Shown in pieces: positions 53,496 through 63,337 of a DNA stretch of 64,000 nucleotides. Both the position numbers and the translations under genes were made by a program. Source of the stretch: Sideroxyarcus emersonii (GTDB lineage Bacteria > Pseudomonadota > Gammaproteobacteria > Burkholderiales > Gallionellaceae); assembly GCF_021654335.1 (NCBI RefSeq), contig NZ_AP023423.1:1673001-1737000 (forward strand). Reading direction: 5' to 3'. Positions within the stretch are counted from its first letter, which is position 1. Every line of letters begins with the position of its first letter. Under the pieces are notes generated by a model. That model saw only the letters and a program-made list of their open reading frames with translations. It was not told where the DNA came from and ran no database searches.

Positions 53496-55022
53496 CTAAA
53501 CTTGTGTCAGCGGAATCATCCCGATCCGCTTCTTCCACTCCGCCGGGCCGATCTCATGCACCGAACGGCCTTGCGTATCCACTGCCACGGTCACCGGCAT
53601 ATCCTGCACATCGAACTCGTAGATGGCTTCCATGCCAAGATCGGCAAAGGCCACCACTTTCGCGCTGCGTATCGCCTTGGACACCAGATAGGCGGCACCG
53701 CCTATCGCCATCAGATACACTGCTGCGTGTTTTTTGATTGCCTCAAGACCGACCTTGCCGCGCTCCGCTTTGCCGATCATGCCGATCAAACCGGTCTGCG
53801 CCAGCATGGTCTCGGTGAACTTGTCCATGCGCGTCGCCGTCGTCGGTCCGGCGGGCCCTACCACCTCGTCGCGCACCGGATCGACCGGGCCGACATAGTA
53901 AATGAAACGACCGTTAAAATCCACGTCGACGGGCAACTTTTCGCCCTTCGCCAGCAAATCGACGATACGTTTATGCGCTGCATCGCGCCCGGTCAACAGC
54001 TTGCCTGAAAGCAGCAAGGTCTCGCCCGGCTGCCATTGCGCGATATCGGCACGCGTCACACGCCCCAGGTCCACGCGGCGCGCGTCCTGCGCCGGCTGCC
54101 AGTGTACATCCGGGTAATCTTCGATCCTCGGCGGGACGAACTGCGCCACGCCGCTGCCATCCAGCATGAAATGCACATGCCGCGTCGCCGCGCAGTTGGG
54201 GATCAGCGCAATCGGCTTGGACGCCGCATGGGTCGGATAATCGAGGATCTTGACGTCGAGCACCGTCGTCAGCCCGCCCAGGCCTTGAGCACCGATACCC
54301 AGCGCGTTGACACGATCATAGATCTCGATGCGCAATTCCTCCAGGCGATTCCTTGCGCCACGCGCCTTGAGTTCGGTCATGTCGATCGGCTGCATCAGCG
54401 CTTCCTTCGCCAGCAGCATGGCCTTCTCTGCCGTGCCGCCGATCCCGATGCCCAGTTGCCCCGGCGGACACCAGCCGGCCCCCATGCCGGGCAACTGGCT
54501 GACCACCCACTCCACGATGTCGTCGCTCGGATTGAGCATGGCGAAACGCGACTTGTTCTCCGAACCGCCGCCCTTGGCCGCGACATCCACTTCGATCCTG
54601 TTCCCCGGCACGATGTCGAAATGCACCACGGCAGGCGTATTGTCACCCGTGTTCTTGCGCCTGCCCGCCGGATCCGCCACGATAGATGCCCGCAACACAT
54701 TATCGGGATCGAGATAAGCCTGGCGCACACCGGCATTCACCATCTCGGCGATGCTCATCGAAACACCTTCCCAGCGCACCTCCATGCCGACACGCACAAA
54801 AGCCACCACGATGCCGGTATCCTGGCAGATCGGTCGCTTGCCCAGCGCGCACATGCGTGAATTGGTCAGGATCTGCGCCATCGCATCCTTCGCCGCAGGC
54901 GATTCCTCGCGCCGGTATGCTGCCGCCAGCGACTGGACATAATCTTCCGGGTGGTAGTAAGAGATGAACTGCAAGGCATCGGCGATGCTGTCGATGAAAT
55001 CCTGCTGACGGATGGCGCTCAT
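53496..55022 (-). CDS. fumA: class I fumarate hydratase (iron-sulfur)
   Basis: Hydrates fumarate to malate in the TCA cycle using an oxygen-sensitive [4Fe-4S] cluster. The three cluster cysteines match C66 (ICQDTGI), C185 (GWCPPGQLG) and C277 (PNCAATRH). The alpha and beta parts are fused in a single 508-residue chain, as in E. coli FumA/FumB. It stands alone between ffs and a GGDEF gene. Oxygen sensitivity fits a microaerobic life style. Confidence 0.94.
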   Translation of the reverse strand: MSAIRQQDFIDSIADALQFISYYHPEDYVQSLAAAYRREESPAAKDAMAQILTNSRMCALGKRPICQDTGIVVAFVRVGMEVRWEGVSMSIAEMVNAGVRQAYLDPDNVLRASIVADPAGRRKNTGDNTPAVVHFDIVPGNRIEVDVAAKGGGSENKSRFAMLNPSDDIVEWVVSQLPGMGAGWCPPGQLGIGIGGTAEKAMLLAKEALMQPIDMTELKARGARNRLEELRIEIYDRVNALGIGAQGLGGLTTVLDVKILDYPTHAASKPIALIPNCAATRHVHFMLDGSGVAQFVPPRIEDYPDVHWQPAQDARRVDLGRVTRADIAQWQPGETLLLSGKLLTGRDAAHKRIVDLLAKGEKLPVDVDFNGRFIYYVGPVDPVRDEVVGPAGPTTATRMDKFTETMLAQTGLIGMIGKAERGKVGLEAIKKHAAVYLMAIGGAAYLVSKAIRSAKVVAFADLGMEAIYEFDVQDMPVTVAVDTQGRSVHEIGPAEWKKRIGMIPLTQV

Positions 55023-55084
55023 GGCGACCTCAAGGTAGGAATGGAATGTGGCCGATTATGGAAGGCAACGCGAGGAGCGTCAAT

Positions 55085-56479
55085 TCAGGCGACGACGCGA
55101 TTCCGCCCCGCATGTTTGGCCCGGTACAGACGATCATCGGCCACCTTGAACACCACATCCCGCGTATCGCCGTCCAGCCCGAACTCGGCGATGCCGATAC
55201 TCACCGTGACCCGCAAAGTCTCCCCTGCGATCGGGATATCCAGCCCTTCCACCTTGCTGCGGATGCGCTCGGCCAGAACGGCTGCCGCCGCATGCGAGGT
55301 ATCCGGCAACAGCACCATGAACTCTTCGCCGCCGATGCGCCCGACGATATCGTGCGGACGCAGCGTTTCCATGATGCCCTCGACCAGCGATTTAAGTACC
55401 GTATCCCCGGCCTGATGCCCATATTCATCGTTCACCGCCTTGAAATGATCGATATCCAGCGCCAGCAGCGAGATCGGCAGGCCATTGCGCCTGGCCCGCC
55501 CGGATTCGACTGCGGCACATTCAAGGAAATGACGGCGGTTGCTCGCCCCGGTCAAAGAGTCGGTCGACGCCATCCAGGCCAATTCGGCATTCGCTGCCTG
55601 CAGCTGGCGCAAGGCAGCCTCGGTATGGCTCTTCTCGACACGCAGCCGTTCCATCAGTTCTTCCAGGCCATATACGGTGGAAAAGGCGCCCGTGGTATGG
55701 AACGCCCGCACCACGCCATAGCTCAGGATGAAGAAACCCGTCGCGAAGATCACGTGGGCATACCACCACTGATGGTTCCAGGGACTGGACAGCAGGAAGG
55801 CAACCGAAGCCTGGGCAAAAAATGCCAGCGACAAGGCATAGGTCATCATCAACGGCGACGAGCGATGCCGGGCCAAAACGATGACCACCCCGGCCAATGC
55901 GATGAACAGGGCGCCGGACTCCATCCAGAAGCGCCAATCGAGCAACCGGACCGCCCCGGTCTCCGCAATCAGCGCAACGGCCAGATCGATGATGATGAAG
56001 AGCATCAGCCACAACCACCAGCGTGCGGGATTGTCCTTGTCCTCCTGCGTATCCTCGCTCCGCCCGTAGTGCAGCAGCCCGATGAACAGCAGCAACATCA
56101 TCACAAGACGGGAGGCTGGGCCGTATAACAGGAACAATTCCAGATGCAGGTCCGAAATCCCGGTGAACAACCCGTGCGGGGCATAGACGACGGTGACCCC
56201 GATGAAACCCAGCGCCAGCCAGCGCAAGAACGGTTCGCCGGAATATCGATAGCAGCGCCAGGTGACGTAGGCCACGAAACCGCTGACCAGCAGGGAGGCC
56301 ACGATGGCGGCATCGTGCAATGTATGCCCCACAGTACAGAGCAGCGGACTCTGGTATATCTGCAGGTACCCTATCCCGAGCGACGGAACCAGGGCCAGCG
56401 CCGCCTTCAGCAGGTATTCGTATATTTTGGTGGCGAGGAACACTTTGCCGCGATTGGCAACAGCTGGCTGATTTGGCAT
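55085..56479 (-). CDS. seven-helix membrane diguanylate cyclase
   Basis: A 464-residue protein. About seven or eight hydrophobic segments fill residues 20-265, a MASE-like integral membrane sensor. A short coiled coil (about 275-305) leads to a GGDEF domain (about 305-460). The active motif is GGEEF (383-387) with an RxxD inhibitory site (RPHD) upstream, so it should make c-di-GMP. The ATG at 56479 is one of two close starts. It has no operon partner; the upstream gene is divergent. Confidence 0.9.
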   Translation of the reverse strand: MPNQPAVANRGKVFLATKIYEYLLKAALALVPSLGIGYLQIYQSPLLCTVGHTLHDAAIVASLLVSGFVAYVTWRCYRYSGEPFLRWLALGFIGVTVVYAPHGLFTGISDLHLELFLLYGPASRLVMMLLLFIGLLHYGRSEDTQEDKDNPARWWLWLMLFIIIDLAVALIAETGAVRLLDWRFWMESGALFIALAGVVIVLARHRSSPLMMTYALSLAFFAQASVAFLLSSPWNHQWWYAHVIFATGFFILSYGVVRAFHTTGAFSTVYGLEELMERLRVEKSHTEAALRQLQAANAELAWMASTDSLTGASNRRHFLECAAVESGRARRNGLPISLLALDIDHFKAVNDEYGHQAGDTVLKSLVEGIMETLRPHDIVGRIGGEEFMVLLPDTSHAAAAVLAERIRSKVEGLDIPIAGETLRVTVSIGIAEFGLDGDTRDVVFKVADDRLYRAKHAGRNRVVA

Positions 56480-56734
56480 TGCATCCACCCTAAAGAAACA
56501 TGCGTCGTTTTATTCTTATCCGTACGGAAGCCGACGCTCCATGCAAATTCCGCCGTGCCTTCCGTACCGCTCCCGGCCCTGCGCCGGACCGCCTGCAGGC
56601 CTCAGTCAATACCGTTGGCGCCATTCTACAGCGCATTTCCGCGCCCGCCCATATCGGCCACTGCGCCTGAATGAAGGCGTGAAGCATGCCAATCAAGGTA
56701 GAATGCGCGCCCCGATCCGAACGAGTTGGCAAAA

Positions 56735-57643
56735 ATGGCGATCCAATGGTTTCCCGGCCATATGACCTCGGCGCGCAAGAAAGCCGCCGAAACCATGGCA
56801 CGCATCGATGTGGTCATCGAGGTGCTGGACGCACGCGTGCCGGAAGCCGGGAGCAATCCGATGATCCGCGAGCTGCGCCTGCATCGTCAGCGCCCCTGCC
56901 TCAAGGTGCTGAACAAGACCGACCTTGCCGATCCGGCGGCAACACAGGCCTGGCTGGAGCACTACAACAAACAGGAAGGCGTGCATGCGGTCGCGCTTTC
57001 GTGCAAGAAAGCGGGCGACGCAGCGAAGATCCCCAAGCTGTGCCTGCCGCTCGCACCGCATCGCGGCACGCCGCTCAAGCCGTTGCGCATCATGATCATG
57101 GGCATCCCCAACGTGGGTAAATCCACGCTGATGAACACCCTGCTCAAGCGCCGCGCCGTCGCGGTCGGCGACGAGCCTGCCATCACCAAGAACCAGCAGA
57201 GTTTCGACCTGAACGACCATATCATCCTGATCGACACACCGGGCCTGATGTGGCCGAAAATCGCCTACGAAAGCGACGGACTGATGCTCGCCGCCAGCCA
57301 CAGCATCGGCCGCAATGCCATCATCGACGAAGAGGTCGCCGCCTTCCTGGGCGACCTGCTGCTGGCGCGCTACCCGGATCTGCTCCGGCAGCGCTACAAG
57401 TTCCCGCTCGACAACATGGACGGCTACGCCCTCATCGAGGCCATCGCCAGGCTGCGCGGCTACCGCATCCGCGGCAAGGATCTCGACCTGGAAAAGGCAG
57501 CCATGACCTTGCTGCAGGACTACCGCACCGGCGCGCTCGGCCGCATCAGCCTGGAGACACCGGCGACCCGCGCCGAGATGCTGCGGACATCCGCCCCGCA
57601 GCCAGACATGGAAACTGCCGAGGATCAGTCCGGCTCGGACTGA
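56735..57643 (+). CDS. rbgA: ribosome biogenesis GTPase, YlqF/RbgA type
   Basis: A 302-residue GTPase with circularly permuted motifs: G4 NKTD (60-63) precedes G1 GIPNVGKST (123-131), and G3 DTPG follows near 170. In Bacillus RbgA assembles the large ribosomal subunit. The N-terminal IQWFPGHM is typical. The ATG at 56735 is preferred over an in-frame TTG nine bases upstream. Its 3' end overlaps the convergent globin gene by 19 bases. Confidence 0.93.
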   Translation: MAIQWFPGHMTSARKKAAETMARIDVVIEVLDARVPEAGSNPMIRELRLHRQRPCLKVLNKTDLADPAATQAWLEHYNKQEGVHAVALSCKKAGDAAKIPKLCLPLAPHRGTPLKPLRIMIMGIPNVGKSTLMNTLLKRRAVAVGDEPAITKNQQSFDLNDHIILIDTPGLMWPKIAYESDGLMLAASHSIGRNAIIDEEVAAFLGDLLLARYPDLLRQRYKFPLDNMDGYALIEAIARLRGYRIRGKDLDLEKAAMTLLQDYRTGALGRISLETPATRAEMLRTSAPQPDMETAEDQSGSD

Positions 57644-58029
57644 TTGCGCATGAAATCGGCCACCTTGATGAAGGCCGCCTTGAGTTCGTTGCGCAGCGCT
57701 TCCTCTTCCACCACTTCATCCAGCGCCTGCCCCATGCACAGCAGCCACTGATCGCGTTCCGACTTGCCGATGGAGAACGGCATATGGCGCATGCGCAGCG
57801 CCGGATGGCCGAACTTTTCCACGAACAGCGGCGGGCCGCCCATCCAGCCCGACAGGAACATGAACAGTTTGTCTTCGGCACCTTGCAGGCTCGGCTGGTG
57901 CATCTTGCGTATGCCGTACGCTTCCGGCAATTCGTCCATCAGGTGATAGAAGCGCTGCACCAGTTCCCGCACTTTTGCCTCGCCGCCGATACGCTCGTAA
58001 TGCGAGCGCTTGTCATTGCTGATCTGCAT
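57625..58029 (-). CDS. glbO: group II truncated hemoglobin
   Basis: A 134-residue small heme protein. The proximal histidine is H82 (RHMPFSIG) and the conserved tryptophan W95 (ERDQW) identifies group II (TrHb-O). Such globins bind O2 and NO and may protect respiration or iron-sulfur enzymes. It is followed after 4 bases upstream by a methyltransferase gene in the same direction, so it is probably cotranscribed with it and mnmC is farther upstream. Confidence 0.92.
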   Translation of the reverse strand: MQISNDKRSHYERIGGEAKVRELVQRFYHLMDELPEAYGIRKMHQPSLQGAEDKLFMFLSGWMGGPPLFVEKFGHPALRMRHMPFSIGKSERDQWLLCMGQALDEVVEEEALRNELKAAFIKVADFMRNQSEPD

Positions 58030-58033
58030 CTTT

Positions 58034-58879
58034 CTACTCCGTAAAAAACCGCGAGCTCATCTCTTCCAGGCCCACGCTGTGCAACACTTCGTTCAAGCGC
58101 TCCGCCGCGCGCTTGCGCGGCAGGTCTTTGTAACTGGCGATGATCAGCTCGTTCTTCATCGAATGTTCCCAGCCCACCAGCTCCGTCACCGTCACCTGAT
58201 AGCCATGCGCCTCCAGTTGCAGGCAGCGCAGCACATTGGTGAGATGGCTGCCGAATTCGCGCGTATGGATGGGATGCCGCCACAGCTCGGTCAGCGCATC
58301 CTTCGCCGACTGCCTGCCCTTGTTCTTGCGCAGCACTGCCGCCACCTCCGCCTGACAGCACGGTACCAGCACAATGAATTGCGCCTGCTTCTTCAGTGCA
58401 AAGTCGATCGCATCGTCGGTCGCAGTATCGCAGGCATGCAATGCAGTCACCACATCCACCCTGGTGGGCAGCTGGTTCGAAACGATGGATTCCGCCACCG
58501 ACAGGTTCATGAACGACATGCCGCCGAAACCAAGCTGCCGGGCCAGTGCACGGGAATGCGTCACCAGCTCCTCGCGCGTCTCTATGCCGAAAATATGCGA
58601 AGCATCGTTCAGCGCCTTGAAGAACAAATCGTACAGGATGAATCCGAGATACGACTTGCCCGCTCCGTGATCCACCAGCGTAATGGTCCCGCGCGCCCGC
58701 TTCGCCTCCAGCAACAGGGGTTCGATGAACTGGTACAGGTGATAAACCTGCTTCAGCTTGCGGCGCGAGTCCTGGTTCATCCTGCCGTCGCGCGTCAGGA
58801 TATGCAGCGCTTTCAGCAGTTCGATGGACTGGCCCGGACGGATCTCGCTCATTTCCTGTTTTTCGGTATTCTTGGCCAT
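58034..58879 (-). CDS. class I SAM-dependent methyltransferase (Methyltransf_32 type)
   Basis: A 281-residue protein with the SAM-binding motif VDHGAGKSYLGFIL (about 69-82), an acidic strand-2 residue in GIETREELV and a PCCQAE segment (about 198-203) that may form the active site. The fold resembles Methyltransf_32 proteins, some of which modify RNA. The substrate is unknown. It lies 6 bases after mnmC and 4 bases before glbO; mnmC is itself a tRNA-modifying enzyme, so an RNA substrate is a reasonable guess. Confidence 0.75.
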   Translation of the reverse strand: MAKNTEKQEMSEIRPGQSIELLKALHILTRDGRMNQDSRRKLKQVYHLYQFIEPLLLEAKRARGTITLVDHGAGKSYLGFILYDLFFKALNDASHIFGIETREELVTHSRALARQLGFGGMSFMNLSVAESIVSNQLPTRVDVVTALHACDTATDDAIDFALKKQAQFIVLVPCCQAEVAAVLRKNKGRQSAKDALTELWRHPIHTREFGSHLTNVLRCLQLEAHGYQVTVTELVGWEHSMKNELIIASYKDLPRKRAAERLNEVLHSVGLEEMSSRFFTE

Positions 58880-58885
58880 GCGGCA

Positions 58886-60709
58886 TTATTCCCCATCCAG
58901 AGCGTTTCGTCGCAACCGTTTCGGCGACAGCGCGTCCAGCAACATTAACGGCAACGGCGCCACATGCCCGCACATCGCCGCGGCGACCACCTCCCCGGCG
59001 ATCCCGGCAGTGAGCAGGCCACGCGTGCCGTGCGCCAGGCTGCAGTACAGTTGCGGCAGCACCTCGCCCGCCAGCGGCGTTGCGCCCGGCACGGAGCAGC
59101 GCACGCCGGCGCGGCCGCGCAGTCGGGCGGCATCCACCTGCCCCAGCGCCCGATACAGTGTCGGTACGTGTGCGGCCAGTTGGGCCAGGTTATCCGCATG
59201 ATCCGCCTCGCGCACATCCACCGCCTCGTCATCGAAGGTGGTGGTGGCACCCGCCACGTGCCGGCCGGCCAGGGCCGGGGCGCAATAGCCTTCTGCGCAT
59301 AGCACCGCCTTCAATTTCCCGCTCTCACTCGTTGCAGGCAGCTCGCTGATCTGTCCGCGCACCGCCTGCAGCGGGAAGTCCGCGAACTGGCTCAAATCCC
59401 TCGCCTGGTGGCTGCTGCACACCACCGCCTGTTCCGCCTCGACGACAAAGCCATCGCCGCTGGCGCGCCAGCCGCCGGCATGGGGCGTCAACGCAGTCAC
59501 CTCACTGCCGAGATGCAGCGTGATGCGAGGATGATCCGCCAGACGGGCACACAGTTGCGGCGGCACCACCCAGCCGCCGCCCGGAAACCATAGCCCGCCA
59601 TGCATCATCGGCAAGCCCGCCAACCCGGAAGCGGCCACCGCATCCACCACCTGCAGCAGATGGGCAGGCCACTCCAATGCCGACAGTCTGGCAATGCGCT
59701 TCGCCTCGGCGTCGGTGCTCGCAAGCTGCAGCAGTCCGCATTCGGCACGCACCACCCCGTCTGCCGGCAACACCTCATCAAGCAAGCCCAGCGCATGGCC
59801 ATATCCCGCCAGCACCAGCCGATGCAACGGCGCCATGCCGGCAGCGAAACGCGCATGCAGAATGCCGCGCGGATTGCCCGATGCGGCACTGGCCAGCATG
59901 GGGGCACGATCGATCAGCGTAACCTCGACGCCGCGCTGCGCCATGGCATGGGCAGCCGCACACCCTGCCAGCCCGCCTCCGATCACCAGCGCCGAAGCCG
60001 GCGTGGTCCGGGCCTTCCCGGCGCCGGGCATACCGCCGCGCATCATCTCGCGCTTGCGCCCGAAGCCCGGTACCCGCTCCATCTTGTAACCTGCCTGCTG
60101 CAAGCCGCGCCGCACCCAGCCTGCGCTGGTATAGGTCGCCAATGTCGCACCGGCGCACGAGGCACGCGCAACGCCGGACAGTACCGCCTCGTTCCACATG
60201 TCCGGGTTCCTGGCCGGGGAGAAACCGTCGAGGAACCATGCGTCCACGCAGCCCGGCTGCAATTGCGGCAAGGCCTGCGCGGCATCCTCGATTGCCAGGG
60301 TCAGTCGCACCCGCCCGCCGGCAAAGCTCCAGCGGTTCCAGCCCGGCACGCGGCGATGCCAGCGCGCCAGCAACTGCTCGGCCTGCACCTGCAGTTCGGG
60401 CCACAACGCCAAAGCTGCGCGCAATTCGCCATCGTGCAGCGGGAATTTCTCGACGCTGAAGAAATCCAGGCTCGCTCCCTGCGCGGCGGTTTGCTCGAAC
60501 AATTGCCAGGCGCAAAGGAAATTCAGTCCGGTGCCAAAGCCGGTCTCGCCTATGCAGAAATTCGCACCTGCGGGCAGCGCCGCAAAACGTTCCTCCAGCC
60601 CGTTGCCTTGCAGGAACACATGGCGGGTCTCCCCGAGGCCGGAATCGGCGGAAAAATAGACGTCACCGTAGCGTACCGAATAAGGCAGGCCATCCTTCCA
60701 ATCGAGCAT
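58886..60709 (-). CDS. mnmC: bifunctional tRNA modification enzyme MnmC
   Basis: Completes 5-methylaminomethyl-2-thiouridine at the tRNA wobble position. The N-terminal methyltransferase part (about 1-230) has the SAM motif GETGFGTGLNFL and WFLDGFSPARNPDMW. The C-terminal FAD-dependent part (about 235-605) has the Rossmann motif VIGGGLAGCAAAHAMA. Length from the ATG at 60709 is 607 residues, shorter than E. coli MnmC but similar to betaproteobacterial ones. A terminator precedes it, separating it from psiF. Confidence 0.93.
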   Translation of the reverse strand: MLDWKDGLPYSVRYGDVYFSADSGLGETRHVFLQGNGLEERFAALPAGANFCIGETGFGTGLNFLCAWQLFEQTAAQGASLDFFSVEKFPLHDGELRAALALWPELQVQAEQLLARWHRRVPGWNRWSFAGGRVRLTLAIEDAAQALPQLQPGCVDAWFLDGFSPARNPDMWNEAVLSGVARASCAGATLATYTSAGWVRRGLQQAGYKMERVPGFGRKREMMRGGMPGAGKARTTPASALVIGGGLAGCAAAHAMAQRGVEVTLIDRAPMLASAASGNPRGILHARFAAGMAPLHRLVLAGYGHALGLLDEVLPADGVVRAECGLLQLASTDAEAKRIARLSALEWPAHLLQVVDAVAASGLAGLPMMHGGLWFPGGGWVVPPQLCARLADHPRITLHLGSEVTALTPHAGGWRASGDGFVVEAEQAVVCSSHQARDLSQFADFPLQAVRGQISELPATSESGKLKAVLCAEGYCAPALAGRHVAGATTTFDDEAVDVREADHADNLAQLAAHVPTLYRALGQVDAARLRGRAGVRCSVPGATPLAGEVLPQLYCSLAHGTRGLLTAGIAGEVVAAAMCGHVAPLPLMLLDALSPKRLRRNALDGE

Positions 60710-60723
60710 TGAGTCGTTCCCGC

Positions 60724-60753
60724 AAAAAGTTCCGGCGGGCATGGCCCGCCGGG
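60724..60753 (-). terminator. terminator of the PsiF-repeat gene
   Basis: CCGGCGGGC and GCCCGCCGG (60732-60740, 60744-60752) form a 9-bp GC-rich stem; on the minus strand AACTTTTT follows. It lies between psiF and mnmC. Confidence 0.8.
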
Positions 60754-60779
60754 ATCGTCCAGACCGGAACCAGTCCGGC

Positions 60780-61148
60780 TTACTTCTTCGCGTCAGCTTC
60801 GCATTTCTTCATGAAGTTGTTCTTGGCAGCGCCGGCCAGTTTCTTTTCCGCAGCCTTGTCGGCGCAGGAAGGTGCGGCTGGCGCGGCAGCCGGAGCGGCG
60901 GCATTCGCCTCGCACTTCTTCATGAAACTGTTTTTGGCAGCGCCGGCCAGCTTCTTCTCGGCAGCCTGGGCTTCGCAAGCGGTTGGCGCCGGAGCGGATG
61001 CGGCAGCATCCTTCTCGCATTTGGTCATGAAACTGTTCTTGGCGGCACCCGCCAGTTTCTTCTCGGCGGCCTGATCCGCACAGGATGCGGCAAACGCTGT
61101 GTTGGCGAGGAACAACGAGGCAATGGCGACAACGATCAGATTACGCAT
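60780..61148 (-). CDS. secreted protein with three PsiF repeats
   Basis: A 122-residue exported protein with a signal peptide (1-20) and three copies of the PsiF repeat (C-x4-AAEKKLAGAAKNSFMKKC). The copies are spaced 37 and 35 residues apart and separated by Ala/Pro linkers. Each has two cysteines, possibly disulfide-bonded in the periplasm. PsiF in E. coli is phosphate-starvation-inducible with unknown function. Most homologues have one or two repeats. DNA copies are similar, a sign of internal duplication. Confidence 0.85.
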   Translation of the reverse strand: MRNLIVVAIASLFLANTAFAASCADQAAEKKLAGAAKNSFMTKCEKDAAASAPAPTACEAQAAEKKLAGAAKNSFMKKCEANAAAPAAAPAAPSCADKAAEKKLAGAAKNNFMKKCEADAKK

Positions 61149-61419
61149 ATCTTTCTACTCTCCCGATGAAATTGAATGATCCCGATAACGAGCAGCTTCG
61201 TTACCCGCAGCGATTATACCGCCAGCCGACCTCCCGCAAGGCAGGCAAGCATATATCTCTATCTATATCTTTTCCGCTCCGGCTAGTCCGTTTGGCATAT
61301 TGACCCTTGAATCGCGGAATGGATACTCCGTCTCCCGGCAACGACGACATCGATCATTGAACGCATCGCCACACCGGGGGACGTACCGTACATGAAATCG
61401 CTCTCGACAGGAGGTCATC
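61149..61419. other. divergent intergenic region
   Basis: About 270 bp between psiF and the plus-strand small membrane protein. It should hold promoters for both. I found no convincing sigma-70, sigma-54 or sigma-28 box. It has a short TATATCTCTATCTATATCT run near 61250. Confidence 0.4.
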
Positions 61420-61605
61420 ATGGCTTCGGCAATCTTCATCATTGGAATCGGCATGGGGCTATTGCTGGTGTATGGCGCGGGGGTCTTTGTCATGACCCTG
61501 CATGCCGGCGAAAGCCCTGCATCGGCGGCAAGCCAGGCTTCCGCCTGGTGGGCCGCCTTTTCCATCTCGCACCTCTTTGGCTACCTGGCCATCACCCTGC
61601 GTTGA
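61420..61605 (+). CDS. small single-gene membrane protein (61 residues)
   Basis: An unknown 61-residue protein with one clear hydrophobic segment (about 4-26) and a second, weaker one (about 42-58). AGGAGG lies 5 bases before the ATG, so translation is well supported. It ends 48 bases upstream of a chemotaxis receptor gene in the same direction, so they may be cotranscribed. No family is recognised. Confidence 0.7.
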   Translation: MASAIFIIGIGMGLLLVYGAGVFVMTLHAGESPASAASQASAWWAAFSISHLFGYLAITLR

Positions 61606-61653
61606 TGCGCCCTCGCTGCATTTCCATCGTACATATCGAACAAAGGAGTTGAT

Positions 61654-63300
61654 ATGAACCTGATCACCAGAATACCCAGCATACGCCTCAAGTTGCTGCT
61701 GATCGCCGGCACGGGGACCGGCCTTTTGCTGTCTGCCGCCTTGTTCGGACTGTGGCTTTCATCGAACAGCCTGTATTTCTTCGAACACGACCTGCTCAAG
61801 AGTACCGCCGACGAGCGCGCGATCCTCAGCATGCAGACGGAGTTCAAGAAACAGGTGCAGGAATGGAAAGACCTGCTGTTGCGCGGCAGCGATCCCGCTG
61901 CGTTCGACAAGCACTGGGGGAATTTCGAGAGCCAGGAGCGCAAGGTGCAGGAGAGCGGGCGGGCCTTGCAAGCCAGCCTGACGGATGGCAAAGCCAGGGA
62001 GATGGTCGATCAGTTCCTGCTGGCCCATCAAACCATGGGAGCCAATTACCGCAAGGGATTGCAGGCATTCAGGGAGAGCGGATACGACAGCAGGGTCGGC
62101 GACAGGATGGTGAAGGGCATGGATCGCGCACCGACCGAATTATTGACCGGTGCAGCCAATCAGCTCAACGAACTGCGCCAGCAGGTCAGCGAGACCGTCA
62201 TCGCACAGGGACACCGGGGCATCCACCTCAGCCTGTTCATCATCGCGGTGGTGATCGTGTTGACCACGGCCGCCTTCATCTGGATGGTCCATGTGGGGAT
62301 CATCGCCCCGGCGCACAAGCTGGTTGAGGATATCTCCCACATCGCACAAGGCGATTTCTCGATCCCGGTAAAAAAATCCACCGACGATGAAATGGGCAAG
62401 ATCGCCCATCACGTCGAACAATTGCGTCTCGATCTGGGGAAGATCATTGCCGAGATCAACCAGACCTGCACCAGGGTGGCAGAAGCCGCCTTGCAGCTTT
62501 CCAATGCGGCAATTCAGGCTTCGGCCAGTTCCCATAGCCAGCACGAAGCCACCTCTTCCACCGCCGCCGCCATGCAGCAGATGGCCGTCAGCATCTCATC
62601 CGTCGCCGACCATGCGGGCGAAGTGAAGAAAGTCTCCGAGCACAACCTGAAGCATGCCCAGAACGGCAACCAGAGCATGCTTGCCCTGAAAGCGGAGATC
62701 GGGGCCATCGAGCGTACCGTCGGCAACATCGCCGCCTCGATCGAGAGTTTCGTGCAGAGTACTCAGGCGATCACGGCGATGACCAGCCGGGTCAAAGGAC
62801 TGGCCGACCAGACCAACCTGCTCGCTTTGAATGCAGCCATCGAAGCGGCTCGTGCCGGCGAACAGGGGCGCGGGTTCGCGGTGGTGGCGGACGAGGTGCG
62901 CAAGCTCGCCGAACAATCGGCCCAATCCGCCGAAGAGATCGACGCCATCACCAAAAACCTGTGCCAGCAATCGGAAGCCGCAGACAACGCCATCCGCAGC
63001 GGCCTGGAAGCCTTGCAGAACAGCAACGCTTGCCTGGAAACGGTCTTGTCCAGCCTGAATGCGACATCCCGTTCGGCCACTCAGGCAGCCAGCGGCGTAC
63101 AGGGGATCGAGGCATCGGTAAGGGAGCAGCTCGTCGCCAGCGACGATATCGCCAGAAACGTCGAACAGATCGCCAAGATGACCGAGGAGCAGGACATCGT
63201 CGCGACCGAGACCGCCAGGTCAGCCAGCACGCTGCAGGAACTGGCTGCTGCGATGAAGACCACGATCGACCGTTTCAAAACGGTTGCCATGGCAGGCTGA
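61654..63300 (+). CDS. methyl-accepting chemotaxis protein
   Basis: A 548-residue transmembrane receptor. Two membrane segments (about 11-33 and 190-212) enclose a helical periplasmic domain of the four-helix-bundle type (about 40-185). A HAMP domain (about 212-265) and the signalling domain follow. The conserved hairpin tip [20 protein letters not shown] and [16 protein letters not shown] are intact, so it should control CheA. AAAGGAG precedes the ATG. The ligand is unknown. No CheW-binding pentapeptide tail is seen. Confidence 0.93.
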   Translation: MNLITRIPSIRLKLLLIAGTGTGLLLSAALFGLWLSSNSLYFFEHDLLKSTADERAILSMQTEFKKQVQEWKDLLLRGSDPAAFDKHWGNFESQERKVQESGRALQASLTDGKAREMVDQFLLAHQTMGANYRKGLQAFRESGYDSRVGDRMVKGMDRAPTELLTGAANQLNELRQQVSETVIAQGHRGIHLSLFIIAVVIVLTTAAFIWMVHVGIIAPAHKLVEDISHIAQGDFSIPVKKSTDDEMGKIAHHVEQLRLDLGKIIAEINQTCTRVAEAALQLSNAAIQASASSHSQHEATSSTAAAMQQMAVSISSVADHAGEVKKVSEHNLKHAQNGNQSMLALKAEIGAIERTVGNIAASIESFVQSTQAITAMTSRVKGLADQTNLLALNAAIEAARAGEQGRGFAVVADEVRKLAEQSAQSAEEIDAITKNLCQQSEAADNAIRSGLEALQNSNACLETVLSSLNATSRSATQAASGVQGIEASVREQLVASDDIARNVEQIAKMTEEQDIVATETARSASTLQELAAAMKTTIDRFKTVAMAG

Positions 63301-63337
63301 ACGTCCAGGCATGCAGGATGGCGGGTAAACGACCCAG

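Noticed and set aside
60709..61074. Repeated plus-strand frame opposite the PsiF gene, or a CRISPR-like repeat
   Set aside because: The periodicity is explained by the three PsiF repeats on the minus strand; units are too long and too diverged for CRISPR repeats.
61300..61330. Sigma-54 promoter (TGGCAT near 61293)
   Set aside because: The required TGC element is not at the right distance.
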